Of a stretch of 64,000 nucleotides of DNA, positions 34,358-48,400 are shown in pieces; within the stretch, counting starts at the first letter, position 1, and each line of letters starts with the position of its first letter. The notes beneath the pieces are model-generated. The model was not told the origin of the DNA, did no database searches, and saw nothing but the letters and a program-made list of their open reading frames with translations. A program made the position numbers and the translations under genes. Source of the stretch: Hydractinia symbiolongicarpus (Eukaryota; Cnidaria; Hydrozoa; Anthoathecata; Hydractiniidae); NCBI RefSeq assembly GCF_029227915.1, contig NC_079882.1, positions 7,378,001-7,442,000 on the forward strand, in the 5' to 3' direction.

Positions 34358-37300
34358 TTTGCAGACTTTTTTTTCATTTGTCTCGTGCCTTACCCTTTTT
34401 CATCATTGCCGAATGTAAGGTAATGTTAGTTAAAACTTGTCACCTATGGAACGCGGAACACCATAGGCACATAGTGATATACTGTCTTATCACAGCGATA
34501 CAAAATATCAATTAAGCCATATAATTTTGTTTTGGTCTAATCACAGAGGAGATATAGGTTATTAATTATGATAAAAGTGATAACTGGCGCCTGCGTTGTG
34601 ATAGGAAAGCGTATGACGAGTATGTCTGACTAAGTGCCTCTGCAGTGTCGGCTTTGCTGCTGGCGTTATTCTGGTTACAGTATGTATCGTAGGAATAACA
34701 ATTAATTCACAAATAGTGGAACTTAGAATCCAGTTGTGTGAAACAGCTTAATTAAGCATTGGTCATCTGTTTTCTAAGAACTCAAAAAAATTCTCGCCAC
34801 CGTTGAAAATGTATTGGTTAACTGGATATTTTTTTTATATTTTGATACATTTTACTGAAGCAATGCAACTTTGTCCAAAGAGCATCTTGTAACTTTTTTG
34901 ACATCACGCATGTTTGTCTCGTTGGCCTGATATAAAATATTTAAGAAGGTGTAACGCCGCACCCGATCTTGATACCAGGACCTGTAGCGTTAAAATGATA
35001 TATTTTTTCCATCTAAAGGTCAGGGTAAATTAAAGTATTTGCTTTTAAGAACCAAAACATGAAAATTCACAAGAGGTACTGGGAACGAGGTTGCAAAGTA
35101 ACGTTTAGCTGTGACGCAAATAAAAAGATAAGCGGCAATGCTTTGGTACATGCTGCTCTTGCAATACCAGTCTAATTAGGGTCAGAAGGCTAATCGTTTG
35201 TCAGGAATATATTTCTTTAGTGTTGGCTTTTAGTGTTGACTTACTGCCTGCCGTCTTGCAATTTTATAGACGAATACCTCAATGACATGTTGAAATAGTT
35301 TGTTCTTTTTTTACTTCAGAAACAGAAATATATGTCATGTTGTTGTATATTACATTCCTCAATATTAGTTAGTTCCTTGTTTTTTAGTCATCTAAAACCA
35401 GAATGACGATGTTTTTCAGACACTTGTATTTAATAGAAAATTCATTACAGTGGGATGTGCTTTTGGAATTTAACAATCTCTGTAGGAGTTTAAATACGAA
35501 TTTCTCCTAGCTGACGTACATGGTATGTTATGCTTTTTTTTAAAAAAAAAAATTTCTAACTTTTGAAGGCACGGATCTATTATGGTAACTTCTTTTATGT
35601 AAAATTAGCTTTTTTCGTTGTTTTTGAAATACTTTTTACTGAGACATTATAAACACTTTTTGGGAATGTTATTTTGCTTAAGTTGTACTATAGCGAATCT
35701 TTATGTTATATCGACAAATATAAAAGAAAAGTCACAGCATCATATTTGTATATTATCGGTAAAAAATAAGGTTGAAAAAGTGACTGTATATTTGGCTCAG
35801 GGTGAGTTCTTTCGCATATCATTGTTTATTACCCATTTTTATTTCAAATAACCGTTGAAAAACAATTGTTGGCAAAAAGTGACTAGTTATTTGGTAATTT
35901 TGAGCAAGTGACTAATATTTTACCGACTCAACATTTATACTGACTGCTGAAATGACAAATCATTTTAACACAACCTTAATAACATTTCTTATTTGTAGAC
36001 AAAATTTAAGTTTCAGTCAGCTTATAAGCTTATTCTCCTCATCATACAATTTTCTAACACATTTTATATTTCATCACATTATAATATTTATAATATAAAT
36101 TAGCCTAAATTGTATTAACTGTAATATTATTACTGTGTAATATAATTATTTTGTATTTATCGTATCTTTCGAATCAACAACAACAAATAACTTCAGAAAA
36201 ATAACAACAACAGCTGAAGCTGCAAGAATAAGTTTTTGTCTGAGTGCATGAAATTAACCGTAAGATTTATCGTGAAGCTAAGATCTATAACAAGCAGAAT
36301 ATGCACGTACAATTAAAATAAACACTGGGCCTTGGCGCGAAAAAATGAAATCAATTTCATATTGTTGTACTCTGAAATTAAAGCAAGTTTTCTGATGCAT
36401 GGCGGGATGTATTACTAAAGTACATTTATTTTACCAAATCAAAAAAAAAAACGCATTTATCAGCTTAATTACTTTCAAGATGACAGTAGATGAAGGCAAG
36501 CTGGCGGGAAAAAGAAAGCTGCCGGAAAAATACATTTAATTAACGAATCTAAAGGATGATTGAAATAAGATTTACAGATACGTCAGTCTTTAAAATCATG
36601 CCATGCCAAATGTGAAAGTTCTCAAAAAGTACAAGGCTTCAAATTTTCGTTCCACTTGGTGTAAGTATCCCCAAATCAGCTTTTCTATAATTTCATCTTC
36701 CATAATTCCTTTTCATCACTAAGCAAGCGATGTGGCCTAAGTAAGTAACATTCCCGATTGTTAACAATAAATAAATTATAAAATCTACCAGCAATTTTAG
36801 CCTGTTCAACAATAATTTCAATTTATAAGTTTACGGAACCTTTAAAAGTAGTTAAACCTAGACTTGACAGCCTTTTGTAACTAAATAGTAATACTTTGCA
36901 GAAAATGGTTTGTAGGCTAAAAGGCGGAAATAAATTATCATATCTTCCTTCCCATTAAAAATCTTGCCACACTATTCCAATTTCTATCGTATATCACAAA
37001 TGCTGTTGATCAATTTTGTACAAAAGTTGTAACCATTTTTGGGGAAAACAAATCTAAAACCTAGTAAAATATAAAATAAGAATTGTGACTCCTGGTTAAT
37101 GGATGGTTTTATTATCATTGCTAACTCTAATAACAGTTCTCTTACGAGAGGTGAACTGTTTTAATTTTTTTTAAGTAATTCGACAGTTTTGCTGACTTTT
37201 AGCTTCCATATGTAAAACAGACGATACATTAACGTCATTTCAAGATGGCTGAACCATAGAATTTCAACTTTTATTTATTTTCTAACTTTTTTATTTTTTA

Positions 37301-37737
37301 ACTATTTTATTATTTAATTCTAACTTATTTATTTCTAACTATTTTTATCATCCTGTGAGTTAATCATTTTACATACCTAACATGAAGCGACAATTTATGA
37401 GATTGCGAAATTAAGAAAATCTGATTAGATGCTAAGAGAATTGGTACAAGTTGTTCTGCATTTTTTACACGATTACTTCGTCAGGAAGGTATCAGCTACA
37501 TTTTTTGACATTGTTTGATGGCGGGAACATGGAGGGGGCTTTAGCTACTAATTAAACCGATTAACACAGCTTATTATTAATATTATTAATATTATAGTTC
37601 ACAATATGTGAATTCACCGACAGGTTTGTAAACATTAAAATGCAAAATAATTAAAACTAAATGGACATTTATAATAATAAAATGTAAAAATTAATAAATA
37701 ATACTAATGTGAGTTAGTTATCATGGTAACAGTAACA
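34358..37737. other. Intergenic region between tetraspanin and a divergent secreted-protein gene
   Basis: No supported gene. It should hold the tetraspanin promoter (minus strand, start codon at 34357). One CCTCGTCCCC-family end lies near 35069-35083. The rest is AT-rich with short ORFs lacking motifs. Confidence 0.4.
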
Positions 37738-37746
37738 TATATAAAG
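37738..37746 (+). promoter_or_regulatory. TATA box of the secreted-protein gene
   Basis: TATATAAAG lies 110 bp upstream of the start codon at 37856, leaving room for a 5' untranslated leader of about 85 bases. Confidence 0.55.
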
Positions 37747-37855
37747 CGAATGGATGTAGGAATTTTTACAATATTTTAAAGGTTTGTTGGCGCACAAGAC
37801 AACTGTCTCACACAGAAAAAGTTTTTGCTCGCAAGCATACAAGAAATTATTCACC

Positions 37856-38448
37856 ATGAAAATCAGTTTATGCTTTGCGTTAATTTTTATTTTGCACGTC
37901 ACTCAAATTAATTGTCTTACATTTGGACCATCCGGTATTTTCTTGGAAGATGAAGCTGTCCGGGATGTTGCCAAAATTTCGGAGATGTTATCTGCAATTG
38001 AAAAGCGAGCTGAAAAATTACAGGTACATAAATTTTTTTGCTACTAATCAAAACAAATAGTTATATATAGCCGTAACCTTTTTTTTACTATCGCAGAGTT
38101 TAAATTTTTCTGTGTATGAAAGGCAAAATTTCAAAATCAAAACTTCTATAATCCAATACAATGCATAGTTTTTGCTTAAAAACGCGCGAATCTACCATTT
38201 TCAAAGGTATAACATTCACGTGTCAAAACTGTAAATTGCCATGGCATTTTTTATCAAATGTCGACAAATTTCAAGTTTAATTTTTTTAACAATCCTTTTG
38301 TTTGTAGAGAAAAATTGCCGTCATTCACGACATGAAAAATGAAGTGAAAACGCGACGAAATTTGAAGCCGAAAAAAGGAAAAGAAAACGATGTTGAAATC
38401 CCTGACAAAGAAGAAGACATGGATTTAAAAAATGTCCGAAGACGATAA
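37856..38448 (+). CDS. Small secreted protein of unknown function, two exons
   Basis: Exons 37856-38023 and 38308-38448 join at phase 0 (GTACAT donor, TTTGTAG acceptor) to encode 102 residues. Residues 1-20 are a clear signal peptide (MKISLCFALIFILHVTQINC, cleavage probably after C20). The mature part begins LTFGPSGIFLEDEAVRDVAK, continues as an amphipathic helix-like stretch (ISEMLSAIEKRAEKLQ) and ends in a highly charged Lys/Arg/Glu/Asp region closing NVRRR. It has no cysteine after the signal peptide, so it is not a disulfide-knotted peptide. Dibasic sites (EKR, TRR, RRR) would suit prohormone processing, but no repeated or amidated peptide is present. TATA box at 37738 and AATAAA at 38584 frame a compact transcription unit. 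I do not recognise the family. Confidence 0.7.
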
Positions 38449-38583
38449 AAGCAATTCGTTATTGTTTATTTTGTATCAGACATTTCTTTATTATTTTTTC
38501 ATAACGAGCTGTAAAAAATGAGTTAGGAGGTTAATTTTTAGAAGAATTTTAATGTTATTGTTCGTCTTATTGTATTTAATAGT

Positions 38584-38589
38584 AATAAA
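38584..38589 (+). terminator. Polyadenylation signal AATAAA
   Basis: Canonical hexamer 136 bp after the stop codon of the two-exon secreted-protein gene and the first clear one in that orientation. Confidence 0.55.
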
Positions 38590-38599
38590 ATGTATAAAT

Positions 38600-39560
38600 A
38601 ATTTCAGATTACAATGTTTTCATTATACCATCCAAGTACACAATGTGGAGGATGTTCCCAACCAAAACATCTATCAATCAACTTTAGCGATAATATGACA
38701 TTAGCTACCGGGGCGTATTTAAAAGTATATTAAGTTGAAAAGGGAGGGCGCTAAATAACTTACTACAATACTTTAAAACCTCCTATGGCTGAACTTGACT
38801 ATCAAACAAACACGTTTATTTTAAGCATAGCACTATACAGTCTAGTACAACAACCCCTCCCAAAAAACAAACAAAAAACAAAACAAAACAAAAAACAAAA
38901 TTAAAATACAGTCGACCTGTTAACAAACTTGTTCCTAGGGATTCCCTTTTTCTTTCTGATGTGTGGGTAGCGCTAAAAAAAAACTTCTCACGTCAGCAAG
39001 TATATCAAAAAGAGGAAAAAAAGTCGAAGACCTGTCACCACCAATGTCCTCTATTGCCAGGCACTTATAAGTGTAAATCCAACAATCATTTCAGTCAACG
39101 AGTATCTTGGCCAATACATCGATATCAAAAGTGGCAAATGTGTCAAATAGGTAAAAAAAAAAAGTGTATTAAATATATATGAAATGCGAAAATCTTTTAA
39201 AATTATGTAATTTTTTTATTATATTTTTTGATTTCCCAAAAATATTGGTGTGTTCACTGGAGAGGTAATCCTCAAAGGAAATGTTTACAGAAGAAATTAT
39301 GTCTGCAATAACAAGTGTCAGCTTAATAGAGGTTTTTGTACAAATGTTTGAGTCCGTTCCACGAAAAAGTATCCGCTAATGCAATGTGTTCGCCATATGG
39401 GATATATTTTAATATACTTTAATCGAGGTTGAGCTCAGCAGACTGCATAAAAAACACACTGTCACAAATCTGTATAAACATGTCTTCATTATAGGCATAT
39501 GTCTAACATAATGTTTGACTGGTGACCATGTGTTTAACACATAGAGCACTTGAATATCCA
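38600..39560. other. Intergenic region without recognised gene
   Basis: An A/C-rich low-complexity tract (AAACAAAACAAAACAAAAAA-like) lies near 38863-38905. No other feature seen. Confidence 0.4.
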
Positions 39561-39643
39561 ACCTCGTCCCCAGGGTCTTGTGACCCTTGAGCCGTTATTA
39601 TGGAGTACTTCATCGCCATGCAAAACGCCCTGGGAACGAGGTT
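39561..39643. repeat. Short hairpin element of the CCTCGTCCCC family, best preserved copy
   Basis: ACCTCGTCCCCAGGGTCTTG at the left and CGCCCTGGGAACGAGGTTG at the right are inverted across an 83-bp element with no coding capacity. Confidence 0.75.
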
Positions 39644-42453
39644 GCGGAATATCAAAACAAAGTTAACATTAGACCTAAACTCTCCTTTTACGCATATCGA
39701 AGAAAAAGATAATTGTTTTTGACCAACATATTGCGGGGTACATACTAGGCAACAGTCCTACTGTGTAAAAATTCAAACTACTTGATAAACAAATCGCATG
39801 ACGCAATCTGAAAGTTGTTTTTGAAACTTCTCTGTCGGAAAATAATCAGAAATGTAATAGTAATTATAATCTGCTTTCTCCAATCATCTTACTCAGCTAA
39901 GCCGTTTCATACATCGGCGTAACTTTTTTATCTAAACTCTTTAAAATCTCGTGCAAATATGCTTACAATTATCCAGTGCCATAGTAATGCATGAACCTCG
40001 TCCTCAGGGCTTTTTATTTTACGATAAGCCATAAAATCATAAAAAAATTTAAAGTTAAGAGAAAAAGTTAATTTTTGATTATTCTCGCTTCTCTGATAGT
40101 AGGGGCGGAGGATTGGAATAGTCGAAGGATGGGGGATGGTCCAAAATTGAAGCAACGTCTTATAAAACAATATAATATGCGTTCATATAACATCAGTTTG
40201 GTACCTTTTATGTCAGAACAATAAATTAGTTTTAAACAATGTAAACAACTCCCAAAAAAAGGTGATTGTCTTGGGTAGCAAAAATTTCAAATATTACCAG
40301 AAGTAGAGGGTGTGAAATAAATTTTCTAGCTTGATAAATTTTTAAAATTAATAGTGCGGGAGGGAGCAATATTAGAGACTCGAGAGTATACAATAACATG
40401 AGGTTATGCTGCTGTTTAAGTCCCTTTCTTGATTTATAATCTATCAGAAGAAGATGAAGTTTTCACAATTTAAATTCTTTCCAGGCCCATTTGTTTCTCT
40501 ACACGCCGTTCCGAATATCGAAAAAGCAAAAAACCGCTCTGGTAATGTTTCCCATCTTGTTCATTTCGACAGATGGAACTGCACTTGCTTCTGTGAAGTG
40601 TTTGATCGACCGTATAAAAGGAAATATTCCTTGCCACCATCTCCTCCTCGCTTAATACAACATTTTGTATTCTAAAAGATGTATGGAGGGATGTGGTTCG
40701 CTCGTGATAGACAGCGGTTAAGAATATACAAAAGTTACGTCATTTCAAAATACCGAAACTTATAAAAACTCAAAGTTGGAATTAGATTTAATTAATTTGG
40801 GTTCTTCTGATAATTGCCTTTCGAATATTTATTTCCATTTTCATGGTCGGATATATCATCAAATAAATATTTGTTAACCAAATGTTAATTTCTTAAGTAA
40901 TTCGGTGCTCTGTTGTTTTTGATTAGTATTTCATATACCGCCTGCTATCTTGTATTGGACGATACAGCCTTGAAATATATCTTTAAATAAATCCCTGATT
41001 TATTTAAAGACATAAGGATCACCAAACGCCGTAAAAAGGCTTTTTAAGATTACATATTGGATAATATATATATGCAACGATTTAACAGAATTAGGAACTA
41101 AATTAACTCGTCTCATCAATATAAGCGCAAACCTCCACTCCTGGATACCACGAAATATAAAATACGCTAATTAAGTGAAAAGGCCGTTAACAAAATCCGA
41201 AGACGCTTACTTCAAAAAATTTCATAACCTTACCATGATTTCTTTTCAAAAAAAATTGTTTTCCACAACTTTTTTCAACAATTCGAATTTCTCAACAACA
41301 ACAACAACAACAAAAATTGAAATCCGTATTTTAAAATTCTTCAAAAAAACAAATCAATATTTTTCAAAAATATACAAATTCCCTAAACAGCTTTTAAAGC
41401 TCTTTTATATGAAATTAACTTGTTTTTTCGCGGGAGGTAAACCTAAAAATGTGTATTTTATAATTTTGAAACACGGAATCCAGCTTTGATATCATGTCAG
41501 GAGAAGCAAATTGCAGATTATGATGCACAGAAAAACAAAAAATAAAAACCATTAACATTATTATACATAAACAAGTTAGATAAGATATAAACTAACCTTG
41601 TTGAGTTGCTGAGTTTTTTTTCTGCCAGTATAATTTGACTAAATTATTAAATAGGAGTGGCGGTTTACGTGAAGGTATGACGTGTAAAAGTAAATGCAAA
41701 AAATACCAAAAATTTAAATGCTATACTCTTGTGCCACACACACCATGTGAACTTACATACTACCAAAGCATATTCTGATCCGACACAAACACTTAGCCTG
41801 AAGATCACGTCGGCACAAAGTACACTTCAATCGCGCAGTGCAAGGCACAGTACTCAGGATGACAGCAACGCAATTATAAAACACCATCTTAAAAACGCTA
41901 ATATAAATGTATTAAAACAAAATATTATCCTATGTGTATAACTAACAAAATACTACATATCGTAGAAATTTTTATACCTTACATTAGGTGAAAATAATCG
42001 TAAAGAATCGAGAAATGCACAGCTTCATCTGAAAAATTTTAGGCAATGTTCTTATCTAGAGGTGAATAACGATCGAGGAATATTCAAAGCTGCGTTTCGA
42101 CAGGTATATATAAAACTAAACGACCTACCTAAATGAAATAAATATAAATTCAATGCAAAATGGCGATTTAGAAATGAGCAGTTATAACAAAAAAGACGTT
42201 CGTTCTGTCTTGTAAAAGTAGGATTGAAAATTAGATACTTTAATCCTGTATATATTACATTAGTATTTTTGTTTAATTTTTTTGTAAAAAAAAGACATTA
42301 ATGCATAAAATTCAAACGCAACATAAATATATACAATATATAACAATACTTAAAATAACAAGTCGAAGGTAGAATGTTTTAACAGGCACGGTGGAGAATG
42401 AACTCCACCATACTTTCATTTTTATTCACGACACTTATAATTCCATACAACGG
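39644..42453. other. Intergenic region downstream of the ACAD10-like gene
   Basis: No supported gene. Another CCTCGTCC end lies at 39994-40010. The 3' untranslated region of the ACAD10-like gene (minus strand, stop at 42454) is expected at the right edge. A CAA-repeat tract lies at about 41297-41313. Confidence 0.4.
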
Positions 42454-45400
42454 TTACATATTACTTTTCACATGTTCTTTTATTTCCATGCGCGCTATAC
42501 TTCTCCTGTGCACCTCATCAGGACCATCAGCTAAACGTAGCACTCGCGCCCATGTAAACAAATACGCCAGAGGCGTATCTCCTGACAAGCCGGCTCCGCC
42601 AAAAGCCTAAAAAATGAGATATTGCAACATGATCAAACAAGTTACTCACAATTTGAAACAGCATTATGATTTCAGCATGCCCATTTTTTATAAGGAATTT
42701 TATTTTAAATTTTGACATTTTTTTAACAATCAGTTGCTTATATTTCGGAGGTATAACAAATTAACGAACTTAAAAAATTTTTCCATGATAAATATTCGCG
42801 TTTTATAGTTGAATGTTGGTTAATGAAGCTATAAAGTAGAGTAAAAAAGGAAGGATAAACTTTTAACTAAATGTGAGTTGCACGACATCGTGAGATGCAA
42901 AATTCCGCACTTTAAAATTTTAAAAAATGTGCAAAAATGGTCAAAATATTAACGAAAACTGCGAAAATCCTTTTACAATAAAGTAGTGGGCAACAAATTT
43001 TTTAAAAAAATTCAGAACAATTTAAAACAATTCCTGAACGTTTTCACACCTCACAAAGGACATGGACCAACATAGCAAGCAAACAAAGAATGGCAAATAC
43101 CAAAAAACATTTTCTGGTGTTTTTCAGTTATTATCTAGTAACCTAAGAATTCATTTTTTAAAGTTTCTAAACTTAAGATCAATTCCAGAAAAAACATTGA
43201 AAAGTGCATCTATTTTAGCACATTTTCAATACTACCCTGTTAACGGATGAAATCTAGGCCGTGTAAAAAGAAACGCCATTTGCCTAGGAGACCGTAAACA
43301 TATTGAAAAGTGCCGTTAATAAAGGCGGGCGTTACTTAGGGCGGTGTAAAAAGAGGCGCAAATTTACCATTCTAATTGAAAAAGAAGTTACACACTTACT
43401 TGTATAGCTCTGTCGATCACACGTTGTGCCATTACTGGTGCTACCACCTTAATCATTGCTATCTCTTTCGCTGCAGCCTAAATAATCATAACCTTTTGTT
43501 TTTTGCATACCAATGATATTAAAAAAAAAATACAAGGAATGTTCAGTTTTTTTAAAAGAAATAAATACCTTTTCCTTTCAACTGAGCAGTTTTTTACTTT
43601 TAAAGGGAATCTTAAGAAGCGTTTTTTGCTACCAAAATATACTTCAGTTTTTTGTGATTTAGATAGTACCTAGACACTTTCCTTATAAAAAACAAAAACA
43701 CGTTTATCATCCTTTAGTTTGGTTTCTAAAAACTAGCTTCAACAAAATACGTTTTTGCAGAAAGCTACCGTTGAGAAATTTAAAACATGAAACCATAAAA
43801 AGTTCACTAACTTTATTTCCAACTGTATCCATCATGTGAGCGGCTTTTAACGTCAGCAATCTATATTATTATGCAACCAGAGTTATAGGATGAATACCAC
43901 AGTGCTAAACGTAGTGCAAATGGCCGCTTTGGCTATTTCCACCATCTGTTCAATAACACAAGCAACCCCACGGTCCGCGATAATAGAGTCGTTAAAAATT
44001 GGTGCGTGTTGTGCATATTGTAGCCATGAAGCTTAAAATAAAGTAATATTCAGAATATAAGGAGGAATCCAGAACACACCTTGCTTGCTCAATGTCTATT
44101 CTTGATTCCGCAATGTCCGATTGAATGGTTCCTTGACGAATTAATGGTTTACCGAAGGCCTCACGTGACATTGTCCGTTCAATCATCAATTCTAATGCCC
44201 TTTCTGCATATCCAATCAATCTCATGCAGTGATGAATTCGACCTGGACCCAAACGTCCCTAAAATATACATAGAGTATCACAAGTCTGCGTGGAGTGTTG
44301 GGGCAAGGAAGGGATTGGTATAGAAGGCGAAAAATTATTTGCAAGAACTAATTTTCGCAAATACTTATATTTCTCTTATTTAACGCGACTGAAGACATAA
44401 TTATTTTCAGCAGACCACATTATTAATTAGAAGCAAACACGGTCCATTCGCGTTAATTAAAGAAAGCGATAAATTAGAGAAATGATTGCAAAAGGTTTTT
44501 TGAGAATTCGCGGTAATTTATTTTCCGCACGTTTCGAGGAATTCGTTTTCGGGAAAAAACACAGAAACAAATATATCTATTTTGACATATCAGAAAGTTC
44601 TTCTCCGCAGCAACAAAACTCCAAGAGAATGGCCAAAACCACGAACGACAAAAAAGATTTGCTGCATCGCCAAAAGCAGTGGAAATAAGGCTATCAAATT
44701 TTTAGGCAGCAGAAAAGAGCCGAAATAAAATACTGAAAGACAGCTTTCCATTGGAACGTCTATGGCCGCCGCTCCCAACGCTCAAATGTTTGCGCTCAAT
44801 ATGCTCAATTTACATTAAAGATGGCAGCGTTTTCTGAATTTTCATTGGCTATTAAAAAAGATGCATGACTTGTCTTAACTTCCAAAGATGCAGATCCCGA
44901 GTTATTAGGTCATTGGAGAAAATTTAAGAGGCCTGGGACGAGCCAACGAGTACCATTTTGGTTAGGAAATTTATGCTAATTATTATTATTATTATCATTA
45001 TTACTATTATTTACCCAGGATAGCCTCTTCAGTTCCTATTGGTACTGCTATCAACGAGGGTCCTGCGAAGGTGGTCCTAGCGCATTTAAAGCTCCCATTT
45101 GAGCTACGAAAGTCGTGGAAGCACAGCAATCGCTTAACTAGACAACCACCTAAGATATCAATCCTATTCTCATGCTGAACGCTAAGCAGAAAGGATAGAT
45201 TCACACTTTTATAGTCTCTGGCATGACTCGGCCGGAGTTTGAACCCACGACCTCCCGCACTGGAAGCGAACGCTCTACCACAAGGCTATCAGTCGGTAAA
45301 TCAAATACCCTTTACAATAGCTATGTTATATTCTATATTGTTAAGTAATAGATTAACAGGTCTAAAATTACTCATGACAGAAAATGTAAAAATTTGCTAT

Positions 45401-48400
45401 TACTTAAAGTATGACATCATAATTTATGCAGCATAATTAAATCTGAAATTCTTTAAATACAAATATCTTGCGAACGAAAACAGCTTTGTAAAAAATTTAA
45501 AGACTTTTAACAACTTTCTGCAGGTCATAATATAAGTTCAACTTCATTTCATACCTCGGATTCCCTTTAAAAAACAAAACCTAGACACCGTTTTAGTATT
45601 CAATCGGCGTGTGATTTTTATATTGTAAGCTTTAAATATTTGTACCTTTAAGGTTCGAGAGTCAGCAACTCAAAAAAAGGTGTTCCATATTTTTTATGTC
45701 TTTCCAGTTTCTTATTTCATGACAAAAATATCACTATTTGATAGGAAATTTATCTGGCTTTCAAAAAATATACATTTTTTTTTTCGCAGTTTTGGAAATA
45801 TAGGCAGTATTCTCAACATGGGTGATAGGTGTTTCATGTATCCTTAATAAAAAAGCGGCAGAAAATGTAAGGGACTAAACATCTTAAAAAGACAAACGAT
45901 GAAGTAAATCTAAATTTTTTCGTTAGACGGGGACAACAAATGGTCGGGAAAATGCATTTTAAACACATTTAAAATGGGGTCAAAATTTCTGAAAATTACT
46001 TCCTGGAGAAACTGATTCCCTACTGTATCTGGATTTAGTTTAGGAAAATAAATATATACACACCTGTGCGATCTCAAAACCACGACCTTCACCCAGTAGC
46101 AAATTGGATGCTGGTACACGTACATTTACAAACTCAACTTCTGCATGACCAGCTAAAATATAAATAATGAAACATGGTGATTGAAAAGTTAACTAATATA
46201 AAGAAATTGACACGCAAATGTGTTTTATTTCTTTGTTTCAATCAGCCTTGAAACAATTTAATGTTTCACCTCCCTACCTGGTGGATCTTCAAATCCAAAC
46301 ACAGAGAGTGGTCGAATGATTTTAACTCCTGGTGCATCCATGGGTACTAATATCATACTCTAAAAAAATAACAATTCATGGTATTAGTACATAGTCCAAA
46401 ACAAGGCAACATAAGAGGCAGGGCTAGGCACCCGAATAGGGGAAAAAATCAATCACTTCTAGTCGTTTAATAGTAACACTGCTACTAAAGGCTGCATCTT
46501 GCTGTGAATATATTCTTTCATATAATTTATATTATATTTTAAGCATCATCCCATATCAAAGGTACATAACGTCATTTTTTAACTTATGTAAAAAAATCAC
46601 AAGGACAATATCTGTACGACCTCCAAGGCACAACAACTACATGTAAATCCATATTTCAGACTAAACCTTAGATGTTTTCATAAACTATTTGAAATTTCAC
46701 ACGAACCTGCTGTTTGTGTTTCGATGCAGAGGGGTCAGTCTTACCCATAAATATACAGAGTTTACAGCGAGGATCCATCGCACCTAGACATGGAAGAATC
46801 ACATTAAATACATAAAAAAATCTAATATACATGTACTTCACTTAATTCTCGTGCAACAAGATTGGCATGGACAGACTTTTTAATTTTCGTGAAGAAGGAT
46901 CTTAGGAAAGCAACAAAAAAAAGTACATATTATTTCTTTAATATGAGGGCTCTCAACGCCAACCAGTAATAAAAACATCATTTTACTTGTGAAAAGTCAC
47001 TTAAAAAATACTCAAGATTAAACTAAGCTAAACTCGTCACCTGAAGTCCACCATTTTCTTCCATTAATGACATACTCGTCACCATCTCGAACGATTGATG
47101 ATTGGATGTTAGTAGCATCTGACGAAGCAACCTTGGTAAACAGACAAGCTAGCGGTGTGATTTTTGGTAGTTAAGCATACTTTTATATTGTTTCTTTAAT
47201 CTTACTAATTTAAAATGGTTTGATCTTGGAAATACTTCTTTTAACTTATATACAAGATATTGCGCGAAAGTACATAGAACAGATTAAATTACTACCTGTG
47301 GCTCCGTCATCCCAAAACATGAGCGAATTTCTCCAGCCAATAAAGGTTTCAACCATTCTTCCTAAAAACAACAGTTAGAAACGATTATTATATTTCTAGG
47401 AGTTGCAATTGCAACTTCTATAGCAAACCAACGACAGGGTCAAATTAAAGTGGAAACAAAAAGAGGCGTGGCACCTGTCAATTACCTTTTGAACTTCCGT
47501 ACCATATTTTATTAAAACTTCCATATTACCAGTGTCAGGAGCAGAACAATTAAAGATCTAAATATAATATTTTAGATGTAAAAAAATTCCCCTTCGTTGT
47601 TTTGGAGCATTTTTCATTATTGTCTTGATATGGTTGCTTTATAAGATCTACTGAACGCATACCTCTGGTGCAAAAAGAACTTTTCCCATCTGTTCACATA
47701 TAAAAGCATACTCAAGGTTTGTTAAGCCTGCCCCGTATATTTGATTCGGGTCAGTTTCCAATGGCACAAATAAATTCCAAAGTGATTGTGATTTCGCCTT
47801 CTCCTGTCATATAAAAGACAAAGAAATGTGTAAGTCAATGTGGTCGCAAGTAGGTCTATTAAAAATAACGCAAAAAGTAATATATTTCTGGCCATACATG
47901 ATTTCTTATAAACAACATTTTATGAGCAACATCAGAGTGAAATCTTTAAACCAACAGCCAGTATGAAGAAAGTAAATACAAAAAAAGGAGAAGCAAAATG
48001 GAATTATAAGGGTAGCAATTAGTTTCCGAGACCTTCCTCGTGCTAAATATCATGCTTCATATAACGACAATTGTGTTTAAAAGTTTAATATTGACTGAGC
48101 AAGCAAACACGTGAATTTGGTCTCCTTAAGTATATAGTCAACAAGTTACAACTAAGCAACAATTTTAGCCTATAAAATACAGAAACTCAAGCAACGTTAA
48201 GCATTAGCCAAAAATTTATGTTTTTAATATTTTAAAACAGAGTAGCTGTAGAGAAACTTTGTCCCTATTATAATAACAGAGAAAATTATGAATAAAAATA
48301 AATACATTTGAAACACTCCCAACTAGTGAAGGGTTTGGAAAGATATGTACTTACAGTATAACTTTTTTTTCTGCAAACAAATATTATTACAAAAGTGCAC

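Noticed and set aside
37856-38448. Venom-type toxin or neuropeptide precursor
   Set aside because: No cysteine framework, no repeated or amidation-flanked peptide; only a signal peptide and a charged tail are visible.
43870-44035. Extra ACAD10 exon between 43860 and 44080
   Set aside because: Exons 44080-44258 and 43812-43860 already join in phase and in family order; sequence between them shows no matching residues.
45230-45297. Possible tRNA gene
   Set aside because: A and B boxes are present but no paired acceptor stem; the attached body and TAA tail show a SINE.
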